A stretch of 64,000 nt of DNA, from contig NC_052349.1 of assembly GCF_009727055.1 (NCBI RefSeq), forward strand, positions 45,845,332-45,909,331, read 5' to 3'. Below the pieces are notes generated by a model. That model was not told where the DNA came from. It saw only the letters and a program-made list of their open reading frames with translations, and ran no database searches. Below, piece after piece: positions 38,399 to 49,385 of this stretch; position 1 is the stretch's first letter, and each line of letters opens with the position of its first letter. This DNA comes from Benincasa hispida (Eukaryota; Streptophyta; Magnoliopsida; Cucurbitales; Cucurbitaceae). Position numbers and translations under genes: made by a program.

Positions 38399-38788
38399 TT
38401 TTTTTCTACAACTAAGATACAACGCAAGCCTCTGTCTCCCAACAATGCGAACAAGATCTTTAAGCCTTGTAAGATCCATTTGTCCATTGTTGAACACATA
38501 CTGCGACAGAACCAAGAAACATACAACATTTAAAGCCATTGTGGGCGGTTCGAAAATAGTTTACTTAAGACAAATGAAATCTTTATTATCTTCTATATTC
38601 AAGTACTACAATAGCTCAACAAGGTTCAGTGTTCCAGAATTTCAGAACCACATTACACTAACTCCATTTCAGGCAATAAATTAAGCAATATCATCGTAAA
38701 TAGATAAAAGAAAAGAACTTATTGAAGTAACAATGGCATGGCTAGCTCCTTCTTCAATATAACTAGAAGCATTTTCTGAATTTATCCC
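38399..38788 (-). pseudogene. HISN3: Captured fragment of HISN3 (histidine biosynthesis isomerase, HisA type)
   Basis: Two exons on the minus strand. Exon A, 38788-38723, encodes GINSENASSYIEEGASHAIV and TS. Exon B, 38500-38399, begins [20 protein letters not shown] and ends [10 protein letters not shown], with AG and GT at its ends. This is the plant HisA-type ProFAR isomerase, the enzyme of the fourth step of histidine synthesis in plastids; the match covers 56 internal residues of about 300. The donor of exon A is ATAAGT instead of GTAAGT, and LDLSCRKK of the family reads LYLSCRKK. Exon A is fused, without an intron, to the last QCR7 exon. It cannot make an enzyme. Confidence 0.82.
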
Positions 38789-39072
38789 AATGCCTCACGT
38801 TCTGCTCTCTCCTTCTTTACCTGCAAAACATACCTAAAGCGGGAAAAGAATTACCTTTAGCTTCATTCATTCAGCTTTCTTCGGTTTAATAAAGATAAAT
38901 ATCAACAAAGATCAATACAAATGAGATTGTTTAATTACCAAACGAAGTCATTTACCCTAAAGTTTAAAGGGAAAATGCTAAAGAAGCTATGTACCAACAG
39001 TCTAGCAAGACATCGAATGAAATTTGGTGGAATAAGATAGGTCAACATCAAGTAGAAAGCAATGGTAGGATG

Positions 39073-41430
39073 TGTAACGACCTAACCCCCTAGGACTTAG
39101 GTTAGATCGTTACTAAAATAAATGCATGTATAAAATTTAAAACGACGCTCAGTTATGTTGAAATAAATGTTAATTAAACAAGAGAAGTTCAAAAGACATT
39201 TATTAAATGCAATTATTAAAACAATAATAGGGTACCCATAATTCGTAAAGACTATTAAAAGTATATAAAAGAAATAATCCTTAATAATAAGTTTAAGACA
39301 GTAAAACTAAACATTAAGAAAAAAAAAAATAAGGACTCTAAATGTCATGATGTGGAAGCTTAAAAACTAGTCCCAGTGGCACGATCACGAATTCCACTGC
39401 ACCATCGCCGGTGCATCTTTACCCTTACCTGAAACGTCAACATAAGAAAGAATGAGCATGAAATACTCAGTAAGTAACCCCACCACTGGGGTCAGGCTAG
39501 ACATCTATGTCCTTTAGATACCCACCTATGGCATATAAGCACATGAAACAAACAAGAGATTGAGTCCTATCCTATTGTAGTTAAGTATGCCCACAAAACT
39601 AGTGAATCCCGAAGGAAACACAAAACTGGTGAATCCCGAAGGAAACAAAAAACTGGTGAATCCCGAAAGAAACACAAACTGGTGAATCCCGAAGGAAACA
39701 CAAACTGGTGAATCCCGAAGGAAACACAAAACTAGTGAATCCCAAAGGAAACACAAACTGGTGAATCCCGAAGGAACACAAATTGGTGAATCCCGAAGGA
39801 AACACAAATTGGTGAATCCCGAAGGAAACACAAAACTGGTTGAGCATCCTAACTAATCAATAAGGATAATTCCATATAGTCTCACGTTTCTAAAAGAATC
39901 ACATCGTTAAAATTCCAAAACATACATGAAATCCTTGGTACCATGGCTCCATCACATACAACATAATCCTCAACAAACATATTATACAACATTCCATGTA
40001 AACCTTAACAATCATAATTTTCTACAACATACAAGTATGCCTCAACCCAAGCAGATCAGACGTCGCACATATGAAAACACAATACCATCACATAACTAAC
40101 GATTGTGTATTTAAATAAATTCAGAACTCGTGCCAAAACATACATTTGATTCAGGTCAATACTATCAATCAATATGCTAACAATTTACCATAACATACAC
40201 TCACCATGCTAGCAATACAACTAAAGCCTGGCTTTGTGGGCAGTTCTAGTGGTTAGATTACTTACCTTAATCGAAATTCCACAGATAAATCTCCGACAAC
40301 CAAACGATGACCGCGATTTGAAATAACGACCCTACCATACGAATACAACCAATAAAATTTCAGTCCAATAAATAATTGCGACACCATCAGATTCAAAACC
40401 AAACCCCAAAAGCTTGCCGAAGGAACTTGATTAACAACTACTCCAAATCTCCTTCCAACAGATTTAACTCCCAATGGACGACAGCTTGGAACCTTAAAGA
40501 TACAAGGGTTAAGTCAACTTAATTCAGTAATCAAAGCGTGCTCAACAACCAATAATAAGGACCATAACTCTCAACCAAAACTCTTGACGAATGGTCTTGA
40601 ATCCGCTGGACAGGTCGCTGCTGTGATTTCAAGCTCAAATCTAAAATCAAAATAATGTGACTAATTTAATCCTTAATCCAACTTGAGTGGCCATGCCAAA
40701 ATTTTTCAAGAAACCCAACCACCAAAATAGATACTTACCAAAAATCTAAGAAGTCAAGCTGTTGGAAGACGGTGCAACACGCGGCGGTCAGAAGGTTTGA
40801 TCGACGGTGGCGGGCGGTTGGTCAGGGGGCTGGAGTCGGGCGACGACGTTCGTGGGCTAGGAGCGGCGGCAACTCAGTCGCTCTCCGGCTGGGCGAGCGG
40901 TGCACCCGACGGCGACTCTCCAGCCGGGCGAGCGTGCGACGTCGGGTTTCGGTAGTGAGGAGGTCGGCAGTAAGAGAGGTCGTGACCGACAGTGAGGGAG
41001 ACGGCAACAAGATGGGTTTGGCTTGTGCGGCGAAGGGGGGTCCGTGACCGGCAGGAGGAAAATTTTGGGGGAGAGGGTTTTTCATGTGGTGAGGGAGAAG
41101 GGATGGGTTTTATTTTTATTTTATAATAATAATAATAATAATAACTAAAAAGGAAATAATATAATTACATTTAAATCATTTTCTTAATCTACTTTATACT
41201 ATTTATTTCCTTTTCTTTTCAAAAGAAAATTAATTCCTGCCATTAGTTTTCAAATTGAATTTCAAAAATTGAATAATTTTCACGTCAACACTTAAATTCT
41301 CGCACTTATACTTCAAATCTAAAATTCCAAACATGCCCTCCAACTAAGGGCAATTACTGAATTTTCAACTAATAAAGTTACTGAAAATTACATTATTATT
41401 AAATAAAATAAAAAAATGTGGGATGTTATA
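39073..41430. mobile_element. Solo LTR in the captured QCR7 intron, TSD GGATG
   Basis: It starts TGTAACGACCTAACCCC and ends GTGGGATGTTATA. GGATG flanks it at 39068-39072 and 41431-41435. The 2,358 bp contain a minisatellite, a GC-rich block (40780-41060) quite unlike the surroundings, and no gene. Superfamily is probably gypsy, but that is an inference, as is the orientation. It is the youngest layer of this nest. Confidence 0.8.
39598..39840. repeat. Minisatellite, nine units of about 26 bp
   Basis: The unit is ACTGGTGAATCCCGAAGGAA followed by ACACAA. Units differ by single bases and by one-base length changes. Frames such as FPSGFTSF on the minus strand are only translations of the repeat. 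Confidence 0.9.
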
Positions 41431-43275
41431 GGATGTGCCACACACAATCCCCACAACTATTCAATAAGTAGTATTCCAAGAAATCAAAGGAGTTGTAGAA
41501 CGCATATGCAGCATCATGCGACCCTACTTTCTGCTATTATGCAGTTTAAATTAACACAAATTTTATTCATCTAAGCTGAGACATTAATACTAAACAATTT
41601 GACACAACGAGTAGAACAATTGAGTAGGTTATTTTGCACTGATCATCAAATCATCAACCTTGCTCTATCTTATTTTTATCCAGCCTTCCTTCCATACTCG
41701 CCAGTAAATAAAAATCAAAGAATCCAGATTAATCAAATAAAAAAAAAATTACTGCCACACATTTTACTTTATTTGCATGTGATAAAGCAATTTCGCTCGT
41801 ATAATGTTTTTGAAAATAATATAAGAATTAGGATTAACAGCGAAGATTTGGTGGTAGTGCATGAAAATCACTCGTATAAACTCGTATAATGTTACAATCA
41901 GAACAAATCAAGAATTCAACCACAAACAAAGGCCTAACAAGTAATTTATTTACTTTAAAAGAAAACATATCCAGGATTCATACATATATTACCCAAAAGC
42001 TGATATCTATCTAGATCATGAAACCTGAAATCATGAAAAAGACAATAGAGGACAGAACGAGAAATCTTGAAGGGGAATTCAATAAAATTAGAACTACACT
42101 AGATAAACAATTCAACTGTAATGCAAGTACATAGCAAGATACCATCTAGGCTAACAGATGGTAAATAATATCAAAATCAATAACTCCCAAATACAGGTCA
42201 TAAGATACAAAACTCTAAGAACCATGACTGACACTACGATATAGAGTAGCTGCCTCATTTCCATGAACACGACCAGACATTTTTCACTCTTTTTTTACCA
42301 CAAATTTTTTTCACTTTAAATAATAAAGCGAGAGATATGAAATAATGGAAAGATTTATAAGTGCCAGCATATCCTGGAGATAGCTTCTGAATGGTGTTTG
42401 CATGGCCTGCCAAAAGAATGAAATAATTCAAACTAATAATCATCTAACTACTATTTAGAATTCAACATCCTATGCTTAGTTGGGGAAAAACAACAAAACC
42501 CAATACAATCAAGAGTTAGTTCCCAGTGACCATGAAAAATTATAGAAATTTAACCATAAAAAAAATACTAGATTTCGAGAATATTGCACACTCAACAATT
42601 ATATTAAGAGCATGTTGAATACAGAAATAAAACTGAAGATTATTCGGTTATGATAAACATATAACACATTTCTGTTTTTTCGGTGAGGCTCGAATCGATC
42701 TAAGGAAGAGATAAACATCTATAGTAGGAAAAAACTTGAAGATCATCAGGAAGGTACTGATGCTTCATGGAAAGGTCCATGGCCCACTTCAAATGCTGAT
42801 TGCCCGCATCAACAACCTCCCTGGGGAGTCGATTCAAAGCCTCATTCACATCAATATCATAATATGGATCATACAGATCGAATCGAAGACCTAACATAGT
42901 GACACAACCCAAAATCAATCTCCACGGAACAAAATTCGAAATCAACGCCCTAGAAAAAAAAAACGATTAGGGTTTCAATTACCATAATTACGGAGGCGTT
43001 AGGTCGATCTGGCGATGAATCCCCAATTTTCTTCTTTAAATCGATGAAGGACTGCAAAAAGGACGCCATTTCGTTCTCTCTCCTTTATTCCTCCGAAAAA
43101 ATTTACTCTCTGATTTTTCCGTTAGAACAAGATTGGTTAATGAACATGAACTAAGTTGCACAATGGCTAGATCTGGCGTATGACTTGCAGATTGGTGAGA
43201 GTGAGAGAGAGAGAAAGAAAGATCAGAACTTCAGGCGGTGGATCTACTTTTTCGTGGGTTAGAGAGAGAGTTCGA

Positions 43276-43278
<3 letters not shown>

Positions 43279-43314
<36 letters not shown>
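43279..43314. repeat. (GA)n microsatellite
   Basis: Eighteen GA units lie upstream of the captured QCR7 start on the minus strand, where a plant 5' UTR CT-repeat would be. Confidence 0.9.
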
Positions 43315-43317
<3 letters not shown>

Positions 43318-43564
43318 CTCACTAGCGATGCTAGGCGATGGACGGTGAGGCGATCGAAGAAAGGGTCTTGGCCAGGGAATGTGTAGTTGAGGAAGGCAAC
43401 GTGGGAAAGGTTTGGACAGAGAAGAAGAAGAAGATTGGGGATTTAATTTGAGGGTCAATTTTTTTTCTTTTACACAATATATATATTAGTTTTTCTTAAT
43501 TTTTTTATTGATAATTGGGGAAGGCGGGAAATGAAAATGGGAGAGAGGGAAACAAAAAAAATTG

Positions 43565-43716
43565 ACCTACAATGTCGTTTTTAAACAGACATTATAGGTA
43601 CACCTACAATGTCGGTTTAAAACTGACATTAAAGATCCATTTTTTTTAAGAAACCGACACTGTACATCCATTTTAATTTTTCCCAACCGACATCAAAGCC
43701 CAGATTTCTTGTAGTG
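43565..43716. repeat. Right subterminal repeats and terminus of the CACTA element
   Basis: Three units of ACCTACAATGTCGGTTTAAA type and AACCGACA motifs lead to the terminal GTAGTG. They mirror the left side but are fewer. Confidence 0.8.
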
Positions 43717-43769
43717 AGAATAAGTTTTATTGTTTATGAACCACGAGTTTTAAGACATAAAACCCAACA

Positions 43770-44150
43770 GGCATGACCTGAATCCTGAGTGAGTTGTGAA
43801 CTCTTGCCTATAAAGGCAGTCCTTTGATCTGCATGGTTGAGAGTGGCCAATTTTTCGACTCAATATGTCTACCATTTTGGGGATTCGTCTGATTGGTGAG
43901 CTTGGAACACAACTACATAAGACAGAATTCACTCATTTCCTAATGTTGGGGTAAGTAGATAAATTGCTCCTTTAAGGGCTGATTTCGGGTCTTGAACAAT
44001 GTGGCACCACATGTTCTCTTGGCTCGAGAAGGGTTTGGGCATAGTTGGACTATGACTTATTGTTCATTAGAAGGATCGGTGTTACTTAAGGAGTTAGATG
44101 TAACTATAGGGGCAAAACAATAATTTTGGGAAGGGATCAAGTCTTGAGTG
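43770..44150 (+). repeat. 3' LTR of copia element 2, second part
   Basis: The sequence continues the LTR exactly where 34843 left off (CATGACCTGAATCCTGAGTG, TTAAGGGCTGATTTCGGGTC, GTAACTATAGGGGCAAAAC). It stops near 44150 at a minus-strand copia fragment. Confidence 0.75.
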
Positions 44151-47100
44151 GAAGTGTGTGAATGCCTTGCATCTCGTTCTTTTAGTTTAAATGAAAAAAA
44201 ATCAACCAAAAAAAAAAGAGAACAAAACAGAGGACAAACTTATAGATCAACATGCTTAGAAAATAAGAGAAAATGAAAAGAAAATTATCACATACCTTTG
44301 TTCCCGAACTCTTCACGATTTCCTTGTCGTCTTCTCCAAAACGATTCTCCAACGAACAATAGACACCACCATAAGTGAGACCTCGTTATTCTCTAGGAAC
44401 CAAGGAGAGAAGAGTGGTCTCTTACACCTTGGTTGAGTAAGAAGAATAGAGAATATGGAAAATTAGAGGCTAGGGTTTCATTTCACTAAATGAATTCCCT
44501 TGCCTTAATTTTGGCAAAATGATGAATTTATATGGAGACTTTCTCCATAGCTTTCCACAATTACCCTTAGGGCTAATTTAACTAAATAACCATTATTTAA
44601 TTAATTAGCCCATTAATTAAATAATCATATTAAGTCCAATTTAATATTTATTTTATTAATTAATAAACATCATATGTTTATTTGTCCCCATCTCTCAAAA
44701 TTAATTAATTAATTCTTTACGAATCAAATTTATAAGAATTTAAAAATTGAATCCTATTCAAATATTTCTCTCTTAATTATAGATCAGATTTATAATTTAC
44801 CATATTATATTAATCTCATTAATATGTTCTTCCATCAATTGATTTGAACAATTCAAATCATTCCTCTTTTCCTTTAGTAAGTTAGCAAAGGGACCTTATA
44901 GATTTGCAGATTATAAGCTCCAATGATATGAGATTAATTAATTAAACTCTTTAATAAAACTAATCAATATTCATTAACTACCAGGCACTTCACTAAAGAT
45001 TGATAGCTTCACTCTTCACACTGTAGATATATTTTTGTATCCACGGATATAACCAATTAATAATGAGTCAACCCTTCACAAATCACTCATAACTACAATT
45101 GGTCAAATTACAGTTTTACCCCTATAGTTACATCTAACTCCTTAAGTACAACTGATCCCTCTAATGAACAAACAATTTATAGTCCAACTATAAACTAACA
45201 CCTCTCGAGCCAGTGAGAGGTTGAGGCCTCAATTTTCAAGACCCAAAATTAGTTATTAAGGGAGAAATTTATCTACTTCCCCTAAAGACAAGAAGGAGTG
45301 AATTCCATCTTGTGTAGCTGCGTTTCAAACTCTCCACATGGAAAAATCCCCAAAATGGTAAGCTTATTGAGTCGGCTAATCTAGCCACTCTCACCCATAC
45401 AAATCAAAAGATTGCCCTCATAAATAAAAGTTCACAACTCACCCAGGATTAAGGTCAAGTCACCTGTGGTCATTCTAGTGAAATGTAAATTTCTTCTATC
45501 AACAGTGTTATATAGAGAATCTATTCATTTCGTGGTCTAGTCTTATACAAACTCTTTGTATAGAATACCTTCACTCGCATGTCTCCACATGAACGATCAG
45601 GATCAGATCATTTGTAGCACTTCACACCAATTGTAACATCTACAAAGCGGGTTGGATTTATAGTGTCACCAGACCAGGATAAGGTACCCAACCTTATCCA
45701 TATACTACAGACTATTTAGGTTATCACTTAAACATGATCCACTTGCGTGTCTTCATATACATGTTTAAGTTTAATCAGATAACCTTGAATCTTAGTTTAT
45801 TAGAGTGAATTAATGCAATCTAAATATCAATAAATACCTCTTATTTTATTAGATATGTAATTTTTCTTTACAAACCACAAGATACATGAGATTTAGGACA
45901 TAAACTCCAAAAATCTCCCACTTTTCCTAAAACGAGTGGGTTGTACAGTATCAAATACATTACAATGAAATGGAGTATAAATAGTATCAAATACCATGAG
46001 CGGTATGTACAATATCAAATACAATACAATAAACTAAGGCATACAGTATACCCAACAAAATCTCCCACTTTCCCTAGATTAGGTGACTCATATCTCGTAG
46101 ACCCAAACTTTCTAGGTGACCTTCAAACACTTTAGCCGTGAAAGCCTTTGTAAATGGATCAGCGATGTTGTGCTATAAGGTAATATATGTGACAGTCACA
46201 TCTCCCCGTTGAACAATCTCCCTAATGAGATGATACTTGCGTTCAATATGTTTTCCTCATTTATAGGTACAAGACTTCTTGGAGTTGGTCACAACACCAC
46301 TGTTATCACAATAAAGGGTGATATGTAGACTAATATTTGGAGCGACTTCCAAATCTGTTAGATAATTGCTGAGCTAGATGACTTCTTTAGTAGCTTCACA
46401 AACAGTTACATATTCTGCATCCATAGTGGAATCCGCAATGCAACCTTATTTAATGCTATGCCATAATATAGCCCATCAATGTAACCTTATCAGTATGAAA
46501 TCAGAGTTAGTGTATTCTGTAAGAATCAAATCCTTAGCCCTATACACGAGCATATAGCCCCTCATTCTCCGTAGATACTTGAGGATCATTTTGACCGCTG
46601 TCAGATGATCTAATCCTGGATTGGATTGATATCTACTGGCAATCCCTACTGCATAATAAATGTCAAGTCTGGTACATAACATTGCATACAAAAGGCTGCC
46701 AACAGTCGATGCATTGGGATATCGTCTCATTTCCTCAATCTCTTGAGGAATCTTAGGACATTGTTCCTTAGAAAAAACAATTCCATGTCTGAAAGGTAAT
46801 AAACCCTTCTTGGAATTGTGCATCGAATATTTGACACGCATCTTGTCATTATACGATGCTTGAGACAAGGTCAATGTTTTGTTCTTATGATCCTTAATGA
46901 TCTAGATCCCTAGAACAAACTTCGCCTCACCCAATTCTTTCATCTAGAACTTGGCGGCTAACCATTCCTTTACATCTGTTAGTAAGCCTACACCATTCTC
47001 AATGAGTAAGATATCCACATAAAACACAAGGAAAGCTACACAGCTATTGATGATTCTCTTATAGACACAAGGCTCATCAAATTCTGATTAAAGCCATAAG

Positions 47101-47915
47101 ATTTGATCGCAGTATCAAATCTTGTATTTTGAGATCGAGATGCTTGTTTCAGTCTATAAATGGACCGATTAAGCTTGCAAACCTTTTGCTCTCGATCTTG
47201 TTCAATGAATCCCTATGGTAGAGTCATGTAGATGGTCTCTTTAAGATTACCATTCAAAAAAGCATTCTTGAAGTATATTTATCATATCTCATAGTCATAA
47301 TGTGTGGCTATGGACAAGAGAATTCGAATAGACTTTAACATGACAACAGGCGAGAAAGTTTCTTCATAGTCCACTCCTTCTACCTGGGTATAACCGTTTG
47401 CCACTAGTCTAGCTTTAAAGGTCTGCACCTTTCATTATACACCCTTTTCCCTCTCGTAGATCCACTTACAACTACCCATTATGTTGATCTATAAGCTCTC
47501 AGATAGAATTGGAGTACATAGATTCCATTTCTTGATTCATGGTCTTAATCAATTCATCATTGTCAACATCTTTCATTGTTTTCTTGTAAGACAATGGATA
47601 CACAATACCATCATCAGATATGATGTTTTGGGCTTCTGTTAAACCCACGTAGCAAACAGGTGGGTTCACAGCACTCCCACTACGTCGAGGCAATCTCAAC
47701 TCTTGAGATGGATTAGCTTGACAGGATGAACCGACATCAACAACTTTTGTTGAAGTCTCAGTATTATCATCAGAAATCGTTTTTAAAATTATTTTTCTTC
47801 GTGGTTTGTGGTTTGTGGTCCCTTATGTCCCTTATGTGGTCTTAAAACTATTTTGCTTTGTGGTTTCTTGTATTTCTCTAGTTCCTTCTTAGATGAGTCA
47901 ATTAATTATATGTGA
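44150..47915 (-). mobile_element. Minus-strand copia fragment: LTR plus 3' half of pol
   Basis: On the minus strand an LTR runs from about 45912 (GGAGTTTATGTCCTAAATCTC) down to about 44150. Above it lie the polypurine tract (reverse of CTCCCACTTTTCC) and pol sequence up to about 47800, where a non-matching stretch ends at 47915 and the outer LTR resumes. The 5' LTR, gag and integrase are missing, and no target duplication was found. The lower boundary is approximate. Confidence 0.65.
46476..47790 (-). pseudogene. Copia reverse transcriptase and RNase H region, decayed (minus strand)
   Basis: Reading downward: linker RLPRRSGSAVNPPVCYVGL and YKKTMKDVDNDELIKTMNQE (47699-47499), the region before the reverse transcriptase core in broken frames (47460-46890), and then 46874-46476 with YPNASTVGSLLYAMLCTRLD, VGIASRYQSNPG and ILKYLRRM, the RNase H-side block of copia pol. 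Stops and frameshifts are frequent. Confidence 0.75.
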
Positions 47916-49180
47916 TATAATTAATTTAATTTAATTATATATGATATAATTAATATAATGTATTTGATACATTATAATATAAAGTTTATTTAAGAGGAAA
48001 TAAATATTTGAATATGATTAAAATATTAATTATATGAATTGGATTCATATAATTAATTTTAATATAAATGAGATTTATATTAAATACCATGTATTAATGA
48101 GAGCATTGAAAACTATTGGTTATAATAACTATAGGTTGTGTGTTACATGCGATATAATATATGTTTTAATATATTATATTATTATATGATAAATTTGTTA
48201 TTATATAAATATATATATATTTTATTATATTTATTTAATATTAAATTTTAAATTTAAATTTAATTATGGGAAGAAGTTGTAACTCCCTCCCCCTATTTTC
48301 TCTCTTTTTCATACGTGATATGGAGGTTAGTACAGAGTGGTTTTGCTTCATCTTCTTTGCAGAAGAATTAAAAAAATAATTAGGCTTCTCTATGATTTTC
48401 TCCCAGTTTCCTTTCCCTCTCAAATCTCAGTCTTCCTCTCTCCCAAAATTTCAATAGCTCATACAACTCCTTTGATTCTCATCCTAGAGAATACAGAGGA
48501 AATTTTCATGGTGGTGGCCATTTGGAGATCGATCGTGTTTTGTTCGTGACAATCCGGAGAAGGGAATTTACGTGAAAAAAAAATTCTTCAAAAGTAAGGG
48601 TTTCTCAAACTCTTCTCTTCTTTTTCCTTTATTATTAATGCATGTTGTAATTTTTATGTTTATTGCATAATCATGTTTCTGTAATTTGTCTTCTATGAAC
48701 AACCAAAAATTAGGAGGATCCACGTTTTCGCTCAGTGCCTTCACAAGTTTCTTCATTATCATCTTCCCAAAAATTTTGCAGAGAGTCTGTAATCTAAAGT
48801 GCTCCCAAGAACAATTTGTAAAAATTCCTCCTCTTTTAGAAAACTCTCCCTCTCCCAAAATCATTATAGAGCCCACAACTCCTGTGGATTCTTAATCCCA
48901 AAAGAGAATACTCTGGTTTCTTTATGGTAGTGTCCACATTGTTTGTTGGTTTTTTGTTCGTGATCCAAGGTGAGATCGTGACTTTGAAGAGGATTTGTGA
49001 AGACCTTGTCTTCAAGGGGTTAGTACAACTAAAGACCCTAATCCCTCTTCATTGTATTTGTTATAGCACGCTGTAACTTTATGTTAAAATGCATAATGTT
49101 GATCTCTTTATTGTTAGTATTTTGTGAAATTAAAAATTGGGACCGATCCCTACTTTTACATCGGACCTCACATTCCTTCA
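47916..49180 (+). repeat. 3' LTR of copia element 2, last part
   Basis: It resumes with ATTAATTATATGTGATATAA and runs to CCTCACATTCCTTCA. From 48700 it follows the 5' LTR end (27850-28288) closely, including GAGAGTCTGTAATCT and GACCGATCCCTACTTT. The GTATC duplication follows. Confidence 0.75.
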
Positions 49181-49185
49181 GTATC

Positions 49186-49385
49186 AACTTAGTTGAGATA
49201 CACTAGAGCACCTACTAACCCACACCATAAGAAAAAGGAGCAAATAGTTCATCTTCACTTTGTGCTTATGTTATATTAATGAGTTATTAGGAGTGGAATA
49301 TGATGAGGGTGCGAAGTGTATGTTAACCTAGTTGAGATATATTGGTGCACCTGTTGACCCACACCATATATATATATAAAAAAGA
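49186..49385. repeat. Local tandem unit at the copia target site
   Basis: A unit of about 145 bp (TTATATTAATGAGTTATTAGG, GATGAGGGTGC, TTAACCTAGTTGAGATA, ACCCACACCATA) is present once across the insertion (25860-25931 joined to 49186-49230) and once at 49258-49370. Confidence 0.7.

Larger units (their letters stand above)
38788..43069 (-). pseudogene. QCR7: Captured fragment of QCR7 (cytochrome bc1 complex subunit 7)
   Basis: Minus-strand pieces in genomic order with introns: ATG at 43069 with MASFLQSFID, then divergent sequence; exon 2, 42890-42736 (LYDPYYDIDVNEALNRLPRE to KHQYLPDDLQ); exon 3, 42406-42359 (AMQTPFRSYLQDMLAL); exon 4 from 38820 (VKKERAEREAL). QCR7 is the 14-kDa subunit of mitochondrial complex III, about 122 residues. 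Phases agree across all junctions. One Asp of the usual RFDDLYDP is missing. The exon 3 donor is ATAAAT instead of GTAAAT. Exon 4 breaks after EAL and passes into HISN3 sequence, so the C-terminus ALPLYQR is lost. Its intron 3 received a 2.36-kb solo LTR. Confidence 0.87.
36726..43716. mobile_element. CACTA (En/Spm) transposon carrying captured host gene pieces, TSD AGA
   Basis: Left end CACTAGAAGAAATTTGGG and right end (reverse complement) CACTACAAGAAATCTGGG begin a terminal inverted repeat of about 33 bp with three mismatches. The 3-bp duplication AGA lies at 36723-36725 and 43717-43719, as expected for this superfamily. Removal of the element and one AGA restores an LTR sequence found intact at 55070 (ATTTTCAGAATAAGTTTTATTG in sister form). 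Both ends have subterminal repeats. No CACTA transposase is seen, so the 6.99-kb element is non-autonomous. Inside are minus-strand parts of QCR7 and HISN3 and a later solo LTR. Confidence 0.9.
34844..43769 (-). mobile_element. Copia solo LTR (type C), minus strand, nested in the 3' LTR
   Basis: On the minus strand it starts TGTTGGGTTTTATGTC at 43769 and ends GATATACTCCTTCA at 34844. It is interrupted by a CACTA element; without that it is about 1.93 kb. The flanks are GATAT and GGCAT; both are one step from GACAT, which the sister LTRs suggest was the target. A plus-strand copy starts at 55018. No internal region, hence solo. Confidence 0.8.
25937..49180 (+). mobile_element. Copia retrotransposon (element 2), TSD GTATC, stretched by nested insertions
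   Basis: The element begins TGTTGCAGTTGATGCCC at 25937 and ends CATTCCTTCA at 49180. GTATC flanks it at 25932-25936 and 49181-49185. Order: 5' LTR (25937-28288), Met-tRNA primer site, long leader with a solo gypsy LTR, decayed gag-pol without reverse transcriptase, polypurine tract, and a 3' LTR split by other elements (34376-34843, 43770 to about 44150, about 47915 to 49180). The flanks at 25860-25931 and 49186-49250 line up as one copy of a local tandem unit, repeated at 49258-49380, which confirms the empty site. Confidence 0.85.

Noticed and set aside
39598..39840. CRISPR-like array
   Set aside because: Units are head to tail without unique spacers, in plant nuclear DNA within an LTR.
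39526..39847. Repetitive frames with FPSGFTSF and CVSFGIHQF
   Set aside because: They are two reading frames of the minisatellite.
40772..41085. Arg-rich frames of about 90 codons on both strands in GC-rich sequence
   Set aside because: They overlap one another in opposite strands within a solo LTR and resemble no protein; GC-rich LTR sequence gives long frames by chance.
38399..43069. A working QCR7 or HISN3 gene of the host
   Set aside because: Both are partial, fused to each other, have AT in place of GT at a donor, and lie inside CACTA ends.
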